A stretch of DNA of 64,000 bases from the NCBI GenBank assembly GCA_014549065.1, contig JACDOX010000227.1, positions 709,589 through 773,588 of the forward strand. The letters run 5' to 3'. Shown here piece after piece: positions 37,047 through 49,892 of the stretch. The notes beneath the pieces were generated by a model. It did no database searches and was not told the origin of the DNA. It worked only from the letters and a program-made list of their open reading frames with translations. This DNA is from Cardinalis cardinalis. Lineage: Eukaryota; Chordata; Aves; Passeriformes; Cardinalidae. Position numbers and translations under genes: made by a program. Each line of letters starts with the position of its first letter. Position 1 is the first letter of the stretch.

Positions 37047-37081
37047 ACTGTTGGGGATATTCTGGAAATGCGCCAGGATTG
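37047..37081 (+). CDS. TMEM167A: TMEM167A coding exon 3 (residues 38-50)
   Basis: A 35-bp micro-exon between TTTACAG and GGTAATT. It completes Gly38, encodes LLGIFWKCARI and leaves one base of Gly50. The size and phase restore the frame to exon 4 exactly. Confidence 0.96.
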
Positions 37082-40000
37082 GTAATTGCTTTTTGGTTTT
37101 TTTTCCTTCAAAATCTGTAAGATTGGTCCTATTTCTACCATAATTTATTAGGATTATGTTGCCATGTAGCAGTGAAAACCATACACATCCTTTGTCTTCA
37201 AAAAAGCAGGCTTTAACCTCCATGAAATAAGGGGGCAGGATATTGACTTCTTACATTAGTATCATGGAAATCCTGCATCTTCTCATGTCAATTCATGTAT
37301 CCAATGTTACATTTTCAAAAGTCTTTTGCACTTTTTGCCACATGAAACAACCAAACATGCATTTCTAGCATGCAAAGAAATCAATGATTTCTTATAAACT
37401 GCAGTCTNTTTGAAATTGCAATGAACTGTTTAAAAAAACCCAGATATTTACCTTACAGTAATAAAACAACATGGAGTTCATAATGCATTAAGGTTCTGGT
37501 TTTAAGCATAAATGTGGTTTTCTTCCTTTCCCTTCTTTGCTCAGCTTCTGTGCACTTTTGAATTACACAAAGCTGTTCGTGTCAAGTGACATCTGCACAC
37601 AGGCTGATCAGCTCTATCTGATTCTTGACATTTTCCCATAACATTGGTTTTATATTTATTTTAATCCTTATCCTGAATTTATTTTGAGAAGGAAATTGGA
37701 ATATGCAACAGAAGTTTAGTCTTAACATTAAGGTATATCCACGATTTTGGAAAAAAAAAACTACTAACCCGTCATCAGTGTTCAAATTGCATTGTTAATT
37801 CAGAGCAGAAACTTTGAACTTGTAATTCTAGAGCTTTCTACTTGTCACTGAACCTAAAGAAAGCCTTTATGATTCCCTTTCTACATTCCCAGGCAGAACA
37901 TTTTACTGGATGTCAAAAAAGCATTGACACAGAAAACAGGGTTTTGGTGAAGAGCAATTGTTAAAATGATTGCAGATATTGTCCTATTTAGATAATAGAC
38001 ATTGCAGAAGCAATTTTAGTGCTGTAATTNAAAGATACTGGGAAGGTGGCAGCTGTCAGAAATGAATTTTGAGCTATACCAGTGAAAACAAATGTAAAAA
38101 TTCAGCTGCATTAGGGTTTGATCAAAGCTGAAGAGAGCACCTCACCTTACCTTGTCATCTTCTTTGTAGTTAACTAAGTGCAAGGATGTTTTTTTCAACT
38201 AGCTATNTTTCTTTTGCAACTTCCATCTAGAGTGGACCGCTTCAACTTTCTTTTAGACTAAGAAGTGAAAATGGGCTTTGGAGATGATTGCTATAATTTT
38301 CTGTGTGTTAGTCACAAAGGCTAGTAGAAAGTGTAGGTTTNAAAAATGAAAATGTCTACTGGCTTCCTTTACATTTCACATCCCTGGTATGTTTAAACAA
38401 CCTTTTCACATGTACATAAGATCTTAATCACCGGCAAGTGGTTACATATTTACAGAGTTGTGCAAAATAATGTTTAATCCTGCCACATGGTGATTTCTCT
38501 TTTAAGAAAATTAAGAGCAGAAAAGCATAACCCATATGAAAATTGTAATACCCTGAACCGTAGGAGTTGGACTTCCNCAGAATTTATTTTAAACAGATGT
38601 GAAACTGCAGACATTAATTCGTTCAGTTATTTGAAGTTTAATTAAATATATGCCAGATCATGACAGAATCTTGTAATGTCACCGGGCAGTCAATCCTGTG
38701 TATGGGAAGTGTCACTGCAAGTATTTTATTTTTCTTTTACTGCGCAAAGTTTGTTCCCTTTGTGTTTAAAGGTTCTGCTGGTAAAAGAAAAGACTTCTTT
38801 TCATAAAAATTGCACCATGCTAGACTTGGGAGCCTTGGTGGGTTTTTTCCTCTAATGTTCCTCTGAAAACTGTGTCTCTGATAAGGTGGTTTGTAAAGAC
38901 AAAAGACCTCACACAGCAAAGGGAAATTGAACTTCACTTAAAGCAAACAGCTCCAGCTCTGTCTTCATACTCCTGGGTGTGTAAAAATAGGGATCTTCTC
39001 ACTTGAAAGACACATTTCAGTGTTAACACTCCCTGGCAGTTCTGTAGGCTGGAGGTCTCTCCAAGCAGAATCCAGTGGAACCACAAAGAATAAAGTTTTA
39101 AGTGTAAAACCATCTTGCTAATTAATGGAGAAAGTGCTCATGTACGTAGGTACCAGTCTGATTAACATTACTGATGTTCCCCTGGTTGTGTTACAGTTCC
39201 CCACCTGAGAATCTTTTTTTCTTGAAAAACAAGAAAAACAGANCTCTGTAAAGTTCTGTCCTGGACCAAATGGGTGGGAATAGATCTCTCACGATTGCTT
39301 TTGCCACCAGATAAAAGTCTATTAATGGAGTAAACTTAAGTTTCTTTCACAGTTTGCCCTGGGCAACTTGTGACACCAGTTTGAAAGAGTCAGAAAATAG
39401 AGGTGTCTGTGCAGCTTCTGTGATCTGCTGACCATTTTAGTCATGGAAATCTGTAGACCAGACCCTCTGCACATGCTATAACAATGTTATGTCTTCTTAA
39501 AAAAGCACAAAAAGGCATCTGGCTCTGTCTGGGCAGCTATGAGCTCACAGCTCTGGCTGCTGCATGACACCCTGCACAGAAGATTCACACTGCAGGTGGA
39601 ATCCTGACAGCACCAGCTGCACCTCAGCTNGCACAGAACAGCCACAGAAGGGCAGAACCAGCAAAAATGGGGTGTCCTGGGCAACTTTCCACTGCCTGTC
39701 CCCTGACTTTGGTNCTGGGAGGTAGCAGCAACATAAAACTGCACCTCAGAAAAGGTGGTTTGTAGTGAGATCAAAGNCCTTACATGGGCCTGTCACAGAG
39801 ATACAGAATCAGCCAGTGCCACCCCTNCCATGGCAGGGACACCTTCCCCTGTCCCNGTGTCCAGCCTNGCCTTGGGCAGTGCCAGGGGTGCAGGGGCAGC
39901 CCCAGCTGCTCTGGGCACCCTGTGCCAGGGCCTGCCCACCCTGCCAGGGANCAATTGCNCATGGCCAAGATCCCAGCCAGCCCTGCCTTCCTTCAGCCTG

Positions 40001-40309
40001 AGGCCATTCCCATGGTCCTGTCGCTCCATGCCATGTTTACAAGTCCCTCTCNTTAAGCAATGAGCCCCAGCTCTGTTTTTATCTATCAAAACAACCTGTC
40101 CTACATCTGAATTTCCCCACTGCCCATGCATGTTCTTTGTGAATACACAGCTGTACTTCTGCCTGCCTTTTCTCCAGCTAGAAATGTTTGAATACCAGTT
40201 TGCACGTGCTGTGGCAGAATTACACTGGACTAGGAGCAGGCGGGTCTGTTTAACCTGTTTAACCACACCTGAGTTTCTGTTTGCTCTGGGTTCTCTCCCC
40301 TCCTGGCAG
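37082..40309 (+). other. TMEM167A intron 3
   Basis: A 3.2-kb intron. Its only identified element is a young CR1 fragment in reverse orientation at 39793-40055, about 250 bp before exon 4. Confidence 0.85.
39793..40055 (-). mobile_element. CR1 LINE 3' fragment, young copy A
   Basis: Minus-oriented CR1. It carries CCATGGCAGGGACACC, GCTCTGGGCACCCTGTGCC and, at its far end, CCTGTCGCTCCATGCC and AAGTCCCTCTC, which correspond to CR1 3' sequence. The block 39828-39990 is identical to copy B (45889-46050) apart from N's. Confidence 0.85.
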
Positions 40310-40380
40310 GTGAGAGGAAGAGCCCCTACGTGGCNGTGTGCTGTGTGGTGATGGCCTTCAGCATCCTGTTCGTGCAGTAG
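40310..40380 (+). CDS. TMEM167A: TMEM167A coding exon 4 (C terminus and stop)
   Basis: 71 bp after CTCCTGGCAG. It completes Gly50, encodes ERKSPYVAVCCVVMAFSIL and FVQ, and stops at TAG (40378-40380). It carries the C-terminal membrane segment. The N at 40335 is the third base of a GCN alanine codon, so it cannot change the protein. Confidence 0.97.
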
Positions 40381-40757
40381 CAGCTGCAGAGNGTCCCCAG
40401 GTACCCAACAGCAGATCCTGTGTCAAGAAAGGATGGGAAGCCTCAGCAAGTCTCCTCTCACACGATGGATAACCTCTCTCCTGGTGGGCCTGCAGATGGA
40501 CCAGCATTAGTGATCACAACCCAGATGAGATGTGCTTGTTAAGCCAGGTCAGCACTGACACTCCTGCTGTAACTCGTGGAAGGGTGTCTGGTGTGTGTCT
40601 GAGCTTCAGGGGAGCTCTTTTTGTTTGTTTCTTTTTACCACCATGCAGTTGAAAAGGCTTGCTGTTTCTAATTCTTCAAAATTTCTTGTCCAGTAGACCT
40701 GTTGAATGAAACACTGAAATGGTAAATCAGCCACAGCAATAAGACCACCCTTTGAAG

Positions 40758-40763
40758 AATAAA
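40758..40763 (+). terminator. Poly(A) signal 1 of TMEM167A
   Basis: AATAAA about 380 bp after the stop codon; a proximal cleavage option. Confidence 0.5.
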
Positions 40764-40924
40764 GAGTGTTTTGACTCTAGGGGATGTTTATCAAAATATT
40801 TTTAGTTCTTGCTGCCTAAACAATTCCTCTTGATTTGTAAGTGATGCCTCCACTCTCATCCTAAAAATATGACCTCTGACCTANGTTACACTCAGCTGTT
40901 TGTTTCTAAACTTGTAATTTCTCA

Positions 40925-40964
40925 AATAAACTCTCAATATTTCTGTTGTTAAGATGTGAATAAA
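40925..40964 (+). terminator. Distal poly(A) signals of TMEM167A
   Basis: Two AATAAA hexamers, at 40925-40930 and 40959-40964, with a GT-rich stretch just after (TGTAGTGATGTCTG). Probable end of the 3' UTR. Confidence 0.55.
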
Positions 40965-43900
40965 GGCAGGGACCATAATTGTAGTGATGTCTGATTAGCT
41001 GCTGAGAAGGCAGAGATGGGGGGGATCTGAGACACCTGGATTGTTCTCTGTGAAAAACCACATGTATTCATTTTTAGAGGTTCCGAAATGTTGAGAAAAG
41101 GATTGAAAAGGCTCTGCTGCTGCTGTTGCATGCATGGAAAGATTTCTGAATTATCAGAATGAACAGTCAGCTGCAGATAAGGAAGTTGCATGTCATAGTA
41201 TAAAGGTTGAAGCAATTAAATTAGGCTCACCAGTAGTAAAGATTAGGTTACTTTTAATGATACCTCCCATTAGCACTTATTTCTTAATTTTGCACACTTC
41301 TAGTAATCTAGTGACTTCTTCAATAATGCCTGACAGGTGTGTGCTATATCAGACACCTGTGTGACTTCATACTGGTTGAATTTGGGTGAGTTGTCTGTTT
41401 GCAGTATTTGTTGTTCTGGAAAGGCTTGTGATCAGAAGGAACAAAGCTAAAAAGTAAAACACACTTAAAGGTATGTTAACTGTTGTCATTCTTGTTTGAA
41501 AACCTTATTTTCATCAATCCAAATTATCCTGCAACTAGGAAAAAAAGTGATTTTGAGTTACGACCTTTGTGTTGTCTCATGTGTACCTGCAAATCTAAAT
41601 CAGCATCAGAAGTAGCCATCCAAAACTTTTCTATTCTGGGCTCAGCAAAGATAGATTTCTCCAATTTGNGCCAAATAAATCCCCCTGGCAGTGCAGAGCT
41701 GTAGGTCTGTAACCNTGCTGTGCACACACAGAAGCCTGGGACTGGGCAGGGGATGTGGGGAATGCAAAATCTGCTCTGTAACTTNAGATGTGGATGCTGC
41801 TCCAAACAGGGCATCCAAGCAGCTCAGGTCTGGATTTCAAAGGAGCTGTTCCTCATCGGGGGAAGGGAGATTCCTAAAAAGTCTTGGGTTTTGACTGTTC
41901 AAAATATGCAGAGAATCATCTGGTAACTTTTTATATTATATAAAAAGTTATATTCCAGTTATTACTTCTTTNAATAAATAATGGCTTTTTTATGATATTC
42001 ACACATTTCCTAGTCATCCAAGAGGTTCGAATTACCAGAAGAATTCTTAATAATCCCTGGGGTTTAGCTGCAGGTAGGGATACCAGTGAAAGACCCCAAT
42101 GAAATTTTTTGTTCTGAGTGTCTGAAATTATTAACTTGGAGGAGCTGTGTTGTAAAAACCTTCTCTGTTAAGGTTTTATCATCCAGGAAGNTCAGACAGG
42201 CCTCTTCCTGGCTGTTAATTGTTCAAACTTTATTTGTTGTATGGCAGCTCATCCTTTTGGCCTAAATGCAGGTGATGGATACTTCTTAGTTGAGTTGGTT
42301 TTTTTTTTTATATTTTCCCCATAAATGACATTTTCAGGCTGTTCATTAGGTGCTGGCTGCATGGCTGCTCAACAAAACTGTCTGGAAACAAGATCTTTAN
42401 ACTGATAAACTGCAGTTGTGCTGAGATTGCTGCTTCAGGCAGGTGTTTGCCTCAGGACTAGGTCTTTGGTTTTAGCTTTGAAGAGATTGATGCCTCATGT
42501 CTTTTAGTAAGTTATAGAGTAAATATTGGTTTCCCCGGTTAGAATCCTAAAACCATTTTGCTTTCTTGGCTTTCTTTTTGCCATTCAAAAGAGTTTGCAC
42601 CCACAGCAGGTCTGTACACCTTTCCCTGTGCAAAAGGAACAGTGATTAAATGTGACTGAAGCTCTAGTTGTGCCTGCTACTGAGGAAAAGTATTTCCACA
42701 TTGGGACTTCATCNTTTTTTCCTAAACAGCTTCCTGGATGTTGTTGGTGCCCAAACATCTGAAACACAACGTGCTGCTCTTGGAACACACAGAGTATTTT
42801 ATACCCTTGCATGTACTTGGTATGGATTAATATTGTATTAATTTCCATCCACGTCTGCACTTTAAATAGCCTCCGATTCAAAGCAGGGATTTAGGAAGGC
42901 TGAATGGAACAGTAATTGCCATGTTGGGAAATGAGTAAAGCATGAGTAAGAGATGGGATCACGGTGAAGGCCTGATGTTCTGGAGGGACTGATAAGCAGC
43001 TGGGCAGACGTGGCTGGTGGAGGAGGAAAGACAAAGTGGAGTCCAAGGATGACAGGAAGATTTCCTGTTCTTGGAACAGTGTCCCTGTTCTGTGAATGCC
43101 CTTTCTACCTCCATAACCACAGCAGTGAGCAGTGGAAATACAGTGTCACCAGGAGGTGAGGCTGNGCTGTGATGGAGGGAAGAAATGCTCTGTTAGTGCT
43201 CTGAGGCTGTTATTATTCCAGTTTGTCTCCAGTTCTGTCCCACTGGCATCTGGGGCAGAGCCCACTCTCTAATGCCTAGGAAGGCTCATCATGATTGATT
43301 CCTTCCCCCNTCCTTTTGATAATCATCTTCTAGAGAAAGGAAACAAAACCAGCATCTTCCTAATGATTTAAAATGCTGAACGTGGTGAAACCCACCAGAA
43401 GCCAGAAAAGTGTGATGTAAATCTGCTTCTCATACTCAGGCAGCAACTTTACATTATCTAGTCCAAGCATTCCCAGCAAAGTTTTCCAGCCAGGTTTCTT
43501 TTCCCTCCCTTTTCTCTTGTTTTTAACTCATTCCAGATACATTTGGGGAGTGCTCCCAGCATCCATCCCAAGGCTTCACATGTCTTTGATGGCACTTGGC
43601 TGCCTGGAGAAGCAGTTTTCCCTCAGCTCCTGTACTGCAGTGTAATCAGCATGCCAGGCATGGGAGATCCACACTGAGAAACAGGTTTAGAGCATGAGGC
43701 CTGAATTGTTTACCAGGCTGTTTTATAAATAGCACCTCTTTTCATGATACGCCTAGGCCATAAGGCAAAAGGTGTGGAGGAATACTCATTCTGCAGGATC
43801 TAATAGCTGGGGAAAATCCTCCCTGGGTTCAGCATGACCAGTGTCCCACAGCTAACCTGTACTCTGTGGTAAATTTCTTTATTCCATTTCAAACCTGAAG

Positions 43901-45833
43901 GGCTTATGTGGGCAAAGGCACTGAAAAACCTGTGTTTTTCAGTCAGTCAGGTTATCACCCATGTCCAGAGGTTTTGCCTAAATTCCAGGAGCTGTTCCCT
44001 GTCTCCTGTAGCACAGGGACTTGAGCATGACCTGTCTCCTCACAGGGTACCCTTCCCTTTGGCTGTGTGACTGGTGGAACCCAGGCTCCTCTGATGGAAC
44101 ATCAGCCAAGCTTCAGAGCCTCAGAAATAAAACCACCTTTGGCACTGCAGCTGNCTTGTCTCCTCCTGCTTCACCAGTAACTGCAGGAAGGCTGTCCAAG
44201 GTTTCCTTAATCTGAATGAAAAAGACCTTGAGAAGAGTGTTACTGACTCGTGTAATCCCCGCTGGTGTGGGAGGGAATGCCAACATTTCCTCAAGGACCT
44301 GGGTATAAGCTTTTCCAGGGAAACAGCTGCTGCTGCCAGCTCCTGGGACATTGGGAGGGGAGATAATTACTTAATTAAGGAGTGAGGAAGTTCCTTGCTG
44401 ATNTGTCACATCCAGAACTTTCTATGAGAGCATCTCGTCATCATTTACGTTGTTTGAAAGGGGCTCTTTGGAAGCTGTGCCACAGGAAAAGAGGTTTTCC
44501 CTNCAGCCCAGCTCTCTGAGTGGGAAGCAGGCAGTGCCCATCCCCAGCTGCCACAACATTTCAGTGAATGTGTTTGTGCAGACTGGTTCAGCTGAGGACC
44601 AACCCTCCAGTTTGTGCAGGCCCAATTAACCCATATAATCTCTTCTTCAAAATAACACAAGCACAAAATNTAAACACGCAGCACTGACACCCTCTGCATC
44701 CCCCATTTACATAGAGGAGCCTATCACACTCACACCACATACCCACACTTACCTTTGACAAACTCAGTGGTTAAAATACTGCATTTTCCCTCAAGGGAAG
44801 ACCAAAAAGTTTTAAAAGGGTAAAATTGTATATGGCTTTGTTTATTCCAGGGAAAAAAAAAAAAAGTAGGCTTGTTTTAAAACACAAAAGACTTGTTTTA
44901 AAGAGAAGNAGTCAAGTCAGGTCAAAATATAGAAATACCCTTTTCAGTTCTAAAACCTCCACAGCTGGTCATTCCCACATGCAAAAACTTAAATAACCTT
45001 TCAGAGCTGTAGTAGGGCTAACAAAAACTCCGACCAAATGATAGATGTATTTGGACATTTGGATGTATAAATGTCACACCCAGTGGAATTAAGAGGAAAT
45101 AAATAGTAATTTGACAGCATTGGCAAGCTGTGTTTTCAACTGTGTAGCACCACCAGCATATTTTACAAGTGTATCACAGTCATGAATAAGCCAGTCCAGA
45201 CACACATTCACAGACCATTTTGATTTCCTATTAAGCTACATGCTCATTTTCTTTCTCCCACCCTTTCCAACTAATAAGGAGCCAAGGGAACGCACTGATC
45301 CTTGTCTCTTTGGAACAAATGACCTCCAGATTCTCAGGATTGATTCAGACAGCTTGGAATATTGGACTGGTAAAACTCCAGGAGACAAGGAAAAAAAAAA
45401 ACCTTCCCAGTGATAAGGCATTCTTGACATTTTAATTGTTTGTCATTTACCAAGGACATAAAACCCTGATACCAAAATGGCACTTGAAATTATCATCATC
45501 ACTTGGAGACCAGCCTGGGGCTGGGGCTCCCCTCTCCAGAGGGGTTTTTGAGCACACTCAAAGACTCAGTGAGTTCTCCCCCCACCTCTGCCCTGCAGAA
45601 AACGTGCTTTTGCCTGACCAGGGACACGTTCTGGCATCAGTCTGATCACTTAATGATACCTCTCCTGCACAGACCGGAGGCATGGAAAAGATTTTCATCT
45701 CTGAGTTCACCCTGGCTTCTGGAAGTAATAAAAACTGTTTCCTCCTCTTCTTCTCACCAGGAAGAGCAAATCCTTTGAAATCCAGCTGCTTTCAGGTCAT
45801 GGCTTGGTTGGTTGGTTTGACCACCTCCACATT

Positions 45834-46145
45834 CACATAATCACAGGCTGGTTTGAGCTGGAAGGGACCTTAGAGCGCNTCCAGGGCCATGGCAGGGACA
45901 CCTTCCCCTGTCCCNGTGTCCAGCCTGGCCTTGGGCAGTGCCAGGGGTGCAGGGGCAGCCCCAGCTGCTCTGGGCACCCTGTGCCAGGGCCTGCCCACCC
46001 TGCCAGGGAACAATTGCTCATGGCCAAGATCCCAGCCAGCCCTGCCCTCTGGCACTGGCAGCCATTCCCTGGCCTGTCCCTGCAGCCCTGGGCAATTGTC
46101 TATGTCCATCCTTCTTGTGGGCTCTCTTCAGGCCCTGGAAGTTCA
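45834..46145 (-). mobile_element. CR1 LINE 3' fragment, young copy B
   Basis: Minus-oriented CR1 starting TCACAGGCTGGTTTGAGCTG and GGAAGGGACC. The GGCACTGGCAGCCATTCCCT segment continues into CCCTGCAGCCCTGGGCAATT. Almost identical to copy C at 60050-60530, with two definite differences over about 160 bp (A/G near 45900 and G/T near 46033). Confidence 0.88.
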
Positions 46146-46761
46146 TATTGATTATTTACCTCCCAGTCTCCTCAGGGAAAGCAGCAGGTTGCCATCCTTA
46201 TTCCACCCAAATTCTCCCCTGGGACAGTTTCAGCCCTAGCACTGGATGCACCCCTGTCCTGGAGGCAGAGGACGCGTGAGGAAATTCCTGTTTCAGCACC
46301 GTGCCTGTGCCAGGCAGCAGCACAGGGCNTCACCTGCCTGGGCTGGAGAGGCTGCCCTGGTCCCAGGGAGGGTGAAATCCACTCAGAGCCAGCACAGACA
46401 CACAGCAGCAAGCCCCAGAGCTTAGCAGCAGTCGTACCTGGACTTTCCTTTTATCCCTCCAAATCCAGCTCCAGAAGCTGCATTAGAGCATCTGATCCTT
46501 GGAAGTGTANGAGCAATTTCTATTGCAGTCCCTCCTGCGTTTAAACAGATTGCAGGTTTTTACTTCTCAAAAGGGAAGATATTTTCTAATTTACCTTAAA
46601 ACTACAAAACAGAAATGTAAATATTTTATGTATACTATTTACCAATTTTTTTTTTTTGTTCATTCATAGTCAAACCATGTCTTTCAAACATGAAGAGCAA
46701 ATACCAGGAAAAAATATACTTTGTCAAAATATAATAAGTTCTGCTAAGTCTGTCACGTCCC

Positions 46762-48273
46762 TTTTTTAGATTAGTTCTCAGTGCCAGTAATTTATGCNCT
46801 CACCAATGGATATACAGAAACACAGAGCATTTTAAAGATAGAATTATTCAGTTTAAAAGCACTCCTGGTTAGAGCATACCATAGTGTTGATGGGGAAATA
46901 GACAGAGAGACAATTAGAGACCAAATCAAAGCAAGTGGAGTTTTCAACAGATGGATTTGCTGTTGAGCAATTCCACAGCCCCATTAGGAATCCTGAGGCA
47001 TCTTTACTTGAAGGTTTTAGGAATCAGAGAAAAACCTGCACTGAGTTACGTGTGATCTTACCTCATTTCAGGAGGTTGCCCGAGTTCTTTTGCAGCTCTG
47101 AATTCATGCAGAATTCAACCAGACCATGTCTGTTTCCAGGGAACCTGCTGTGCCTCCAGCCAGAGCATCCCCCTCACCTGTGCCCTGGTGCCTGCAGGCA
47201 TTTGGGCAGCTCAGCTGCTCATTAATGGAGCTGTGATGTGTCCTAGATGAGGACACAGCCCTCTTCTCCTTCCACCACACCAGAACACCCAGGAGCTTTA
47301 TGGGGAGCAGCACTCAGCTCATGAAAAAGAGCTGAGGGCTGGAAAGGAAAACCTTATCCAGTTTGTCTTCTGAGAGAACCAAGACTATTGATGAACTATT
47401 AATTGTAGTGAAAGATGTTCCCTAAATTGTATGTAGAGGCAGAAAAAGTCGGACCTACTCAGACTTNAAATCAGCCAAGTGAATTAAACTGCAATCCAGA
47501 TCTCAGTCACATAAATAACTATAACTCAACATCTCTAAGATGTTTCATCAATTTATCACAAATTATAACTGAAATTCTCAGGCCTGTGCTATTTGGCTGT
47601 GCTGCTGATACAGATTTTGGCCATTTCCTCCTTCCAAACTATTATTTCTCTATTGCATGCCCACCTGGAACAAAGTCACTTGGGATGACTAAANAAGCTT
47701 TACTTCCAAAAACCCCTGTTCCAACAGACTGCTGTTTTATTCTCTTGAAAGCTTTATTCTTAGAAATAAGACCCTTATCAAAACTTTCTATCTCAGAGAA
47801 GACATTATTAGCCCCCATTACAACATAAAATGTTCTTGTTTTGGAGGGAAAATAAAGATTTCTATGTAAATGCAAAGAATAATGCCTCAAAATGTCTACA
47901 AAATTTACAATTCACTAATGTGTATGATGCTACCAGATGATACTCATAGGGAATGGCAATAGATGTGTGTCCAACTGGATATTATCCCTGTTCCAAAAGT
48001 GCAGACTAATCTCAGCTGTCCTTGTGATTTACAGCATCACTAATGGAAGAAGTTTAGCAACATTTTCTGGCAAGCCAGAGCATGTGCACCAGGGAGAGGG
48101 AGAAATATCCCACACTGGAGGGAGAGGATGTGTTTGCTGAAGGGGAGAAGGATCCTGTCAATGTAAAACACACAAACAGAATTAAAACATTCTGGGTTTT
48201 CCTCTGTGTTTCTTTATATCCATTGGTGACTGCATAAATTAGACTTACTGGCACTGAGAACTAATCTAAAAAA
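46762..48273. mobile_element. 1.5-kb element with 66-72 bp terminal inverted repeats
   Basis: The left arm 46762-46827 and the reverse complement of the right arm 48202-48273 match at about 95%. Both start TTTTTTAGATTAGTTCTCAG, then TGCCAGTAA, and end GAAACACAGAG. The right arm has six extra bases (GTCTAA), and there are three mismatches (one an N). Similarity fades inside the arms, so the 1.37-kb centre is unique. This architecture fits a non-autonomous or decayed DNA transposon. No clear target-site duplication is visible (the flanks are CACGTCCC and TGTTGATA). Alternatively, two copies of one dispersed repeat may have landed in opposite orientations. Confidence 0.65.
47415..47828 (+). CDS. 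Hypothetical ORF inside the inverted-repeat element
   Basis: A 137-codon open frame in AT-rich sequence, starting MFPKLYVEAEKVGPTQT, interrupted only by two N codons. It lies entirely between the inverted repeats. I recognise no transposase motif such as a DDE/D signature or hAT dimerisation domain. It may be a chance frame or a decayed transposase fragment. Confidence 0.15.
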   Translation: MFPKLYVEAEKVGPTQTXNQPSELNCNPDLSHINNYNSTSLRCFINLSQIITEILRPVLFGCAADTDFGHFLLPNYYFSIACPPGTKSLGMTKXALLPKTPVPTDCCFILLKALFLEIRPLSKLSISEKTLLAPITT

Positions 48274-49382
48274 TGTTGATAATATCAAGACCCAAACAGG
48301 GCAAAAATGGTTTTAACTCATATCTTAGTTGTTTTCAACTGATCCAAAATTGTCCCAACATCATTCATGTGAGGCAAAGATGCCTCCAGAACCCATTTAG
48401 CCCCATTTCTGCTATTTTGTGACAACAGTGCTCTATTTTGTGATAGTAATTCCCCATTGTGTTTGAGTTTGGAAGCCTCTCTTCCCTCACAATTTCTTTT
48501 TCCCTTACAATTCCCTTTTCCTCAGACACTGCATTATCACNCATTTGCTCCTGCAGGACAGCTCACATGATTCTGTTTCTGCTAAGTCTAACAGAAATAG
48601 CACCTCACCTGGAATTGTCACACCTGCCAGGTGATTTGCCCAGTATTTTCCTCCCTTTCTGAGAAAAAAAACCCAAAAACAGTCAGCTGTTGAAATGTAC
48701 AAAGCAGATAGATACTCAACCTCTTTGGTTCTCTGGAGAAAGAACACTCATTCTATTTTCAAAGGATTAGTTTTTCTTGACTGTTTTTTCTTGTTCTTCT
48801 GGCTCCTGCTTGGTGGCTCCTTTCCACCAGCAGCCTGGGAGAAAGAGGCCAGGGAAGCTCTGGGGCCACCAGGGAAATCAAAAGGCATCATTGCAAGTGA
48901 CACAAAGCAGTAAACGAGAGTCTCCCCTTCCTCAGGCTGTTTACATTTCTAAAGGCTTGGGTGACTGAAATGCTAGGATTAATTAAATGTATCACCAGTC
49001 AATTCTGCAGAAGTTAAGTGGATCTGTTTCGTAATGGTAAGAAANGTGAAGAGACTAGAAACAAGAGGATATTTCTCTTTTCTGCCACATCTGGTTGAAA
49101 AAGAGTATGTTTTCCTAGGCAAGCATGAAAATGGAGATGAAAGAGGAGTTCTCCACTTTAAAAAAAAAAGAAAAGCTGGTTGATTATGATTATGGAAGTG
49201 GTAGGGAATGAATCAAACCAGGAAAAGCTGTTGCCAACCTGCACAAATGTTATGGCTGATTGTCAAAATTCAATCACGCAGGAGAAGAAACACCAGGCTG
49301 CTTGTTTCTATTCAGATTCTGACAGGGCCACACTCATCTGGGTGGAGNGAGCAGCTCCTCCTTCGCTGGGGGCTGACCTGTG

Positions 49383-49515
49383 ATCCATAGAACCATGGAA
49401 TCATCAGGGCTGGAAAAGACCTCCAGGCTCATCAAGCTCAAAGATGAGCACAGCACCGCCAAGGGCAGCACTAAACTGTGTCCCCAAGTGCCACCTCTGC
49501 ACATCTTCCTTGCCC
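49383..49515 (-). mobile_element. CR1 LINE 3' fragment (different subfamily)
   Basis: CATGGAATCATCAGGGCTGG, then AAAAGACCTCCAGGCTCATC and AAG: the reverse complement of a CR1 end in which AAAAGACCTC replaces GAAGGGACC. This distinguishes it from copies A-C. Confidence 0.75.
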
Positions 49516-49892
49516 ATGCACAGGACAAAAAAACATCAGTTTTGTGTCAGTTAAGACAGCAAAAGTTAAGAGGCACAGCCAGGATATTTTTCCCAGGAAA
49601 AATATCTCATTTCTGCTGCTCTCTCTGGTTTAACACCACTTAGAGAGAGGGAATGTGGCTCGCCCTGGTTCTCCAGCCCCAGGCTCTTTTCAAAGAGCAA
49701 ATTGGCTGCCACACTGTNCATAACCAGGACAAAAATTATAGATTTGCTCTCCATACAAAAGCCACCTTTTCCTTTTTTTTGCCGGAAACTTTCATCTCCT
49801 ACCCCCGGAATAATGAAGGATGTGCAAATGGTGGTGCAGCCTCACCAGTCTGTTCCCATGGGGAGCTCATTTTTAAGTTAAAACATTCCTTG

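Larger units (their letters stand above)
22217..40964 (+). other. TMEM167A: TMEM167A gene (complete coding region)
   Basis: TMEM167A (kish-A) is a small integral membrane protein of the secretory pathway, reported at the Golgi and needed for constitutive secretion; its Drosophila orthologue is kish. Four coding exons of 3, 110, 35 and 71 bp total 219 bp, which is 72 codons plus a stop, the same length as human. All donors begin GT, all acceptors end AG, and all phases match. The product opens MSAIFNFQSLLTVILLLICT, has a hydrophobic segment at about residues 8-24, a polar middle (RSLAPSLLDKNKSG, WKCARIGERKS) and a second hydrophobic segment at about residues 55-72. Differences from human are conservative, such as NK for NR near residue 35 and VV and FV near the C terminus. 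Introns are about 10.0, 4.7 and 3.2 kb. The 3' UTR ends at about 40.96-40.98 kb if the last AATAAA is used. Confidence 0.96.

Noticed and set aside
42021..42045. tRNA-like T-arm string GGTTCGAATTACC
   Set aside because: The T stem does not pair, and no D arm, anticodon arm or A/B box spacing is present.
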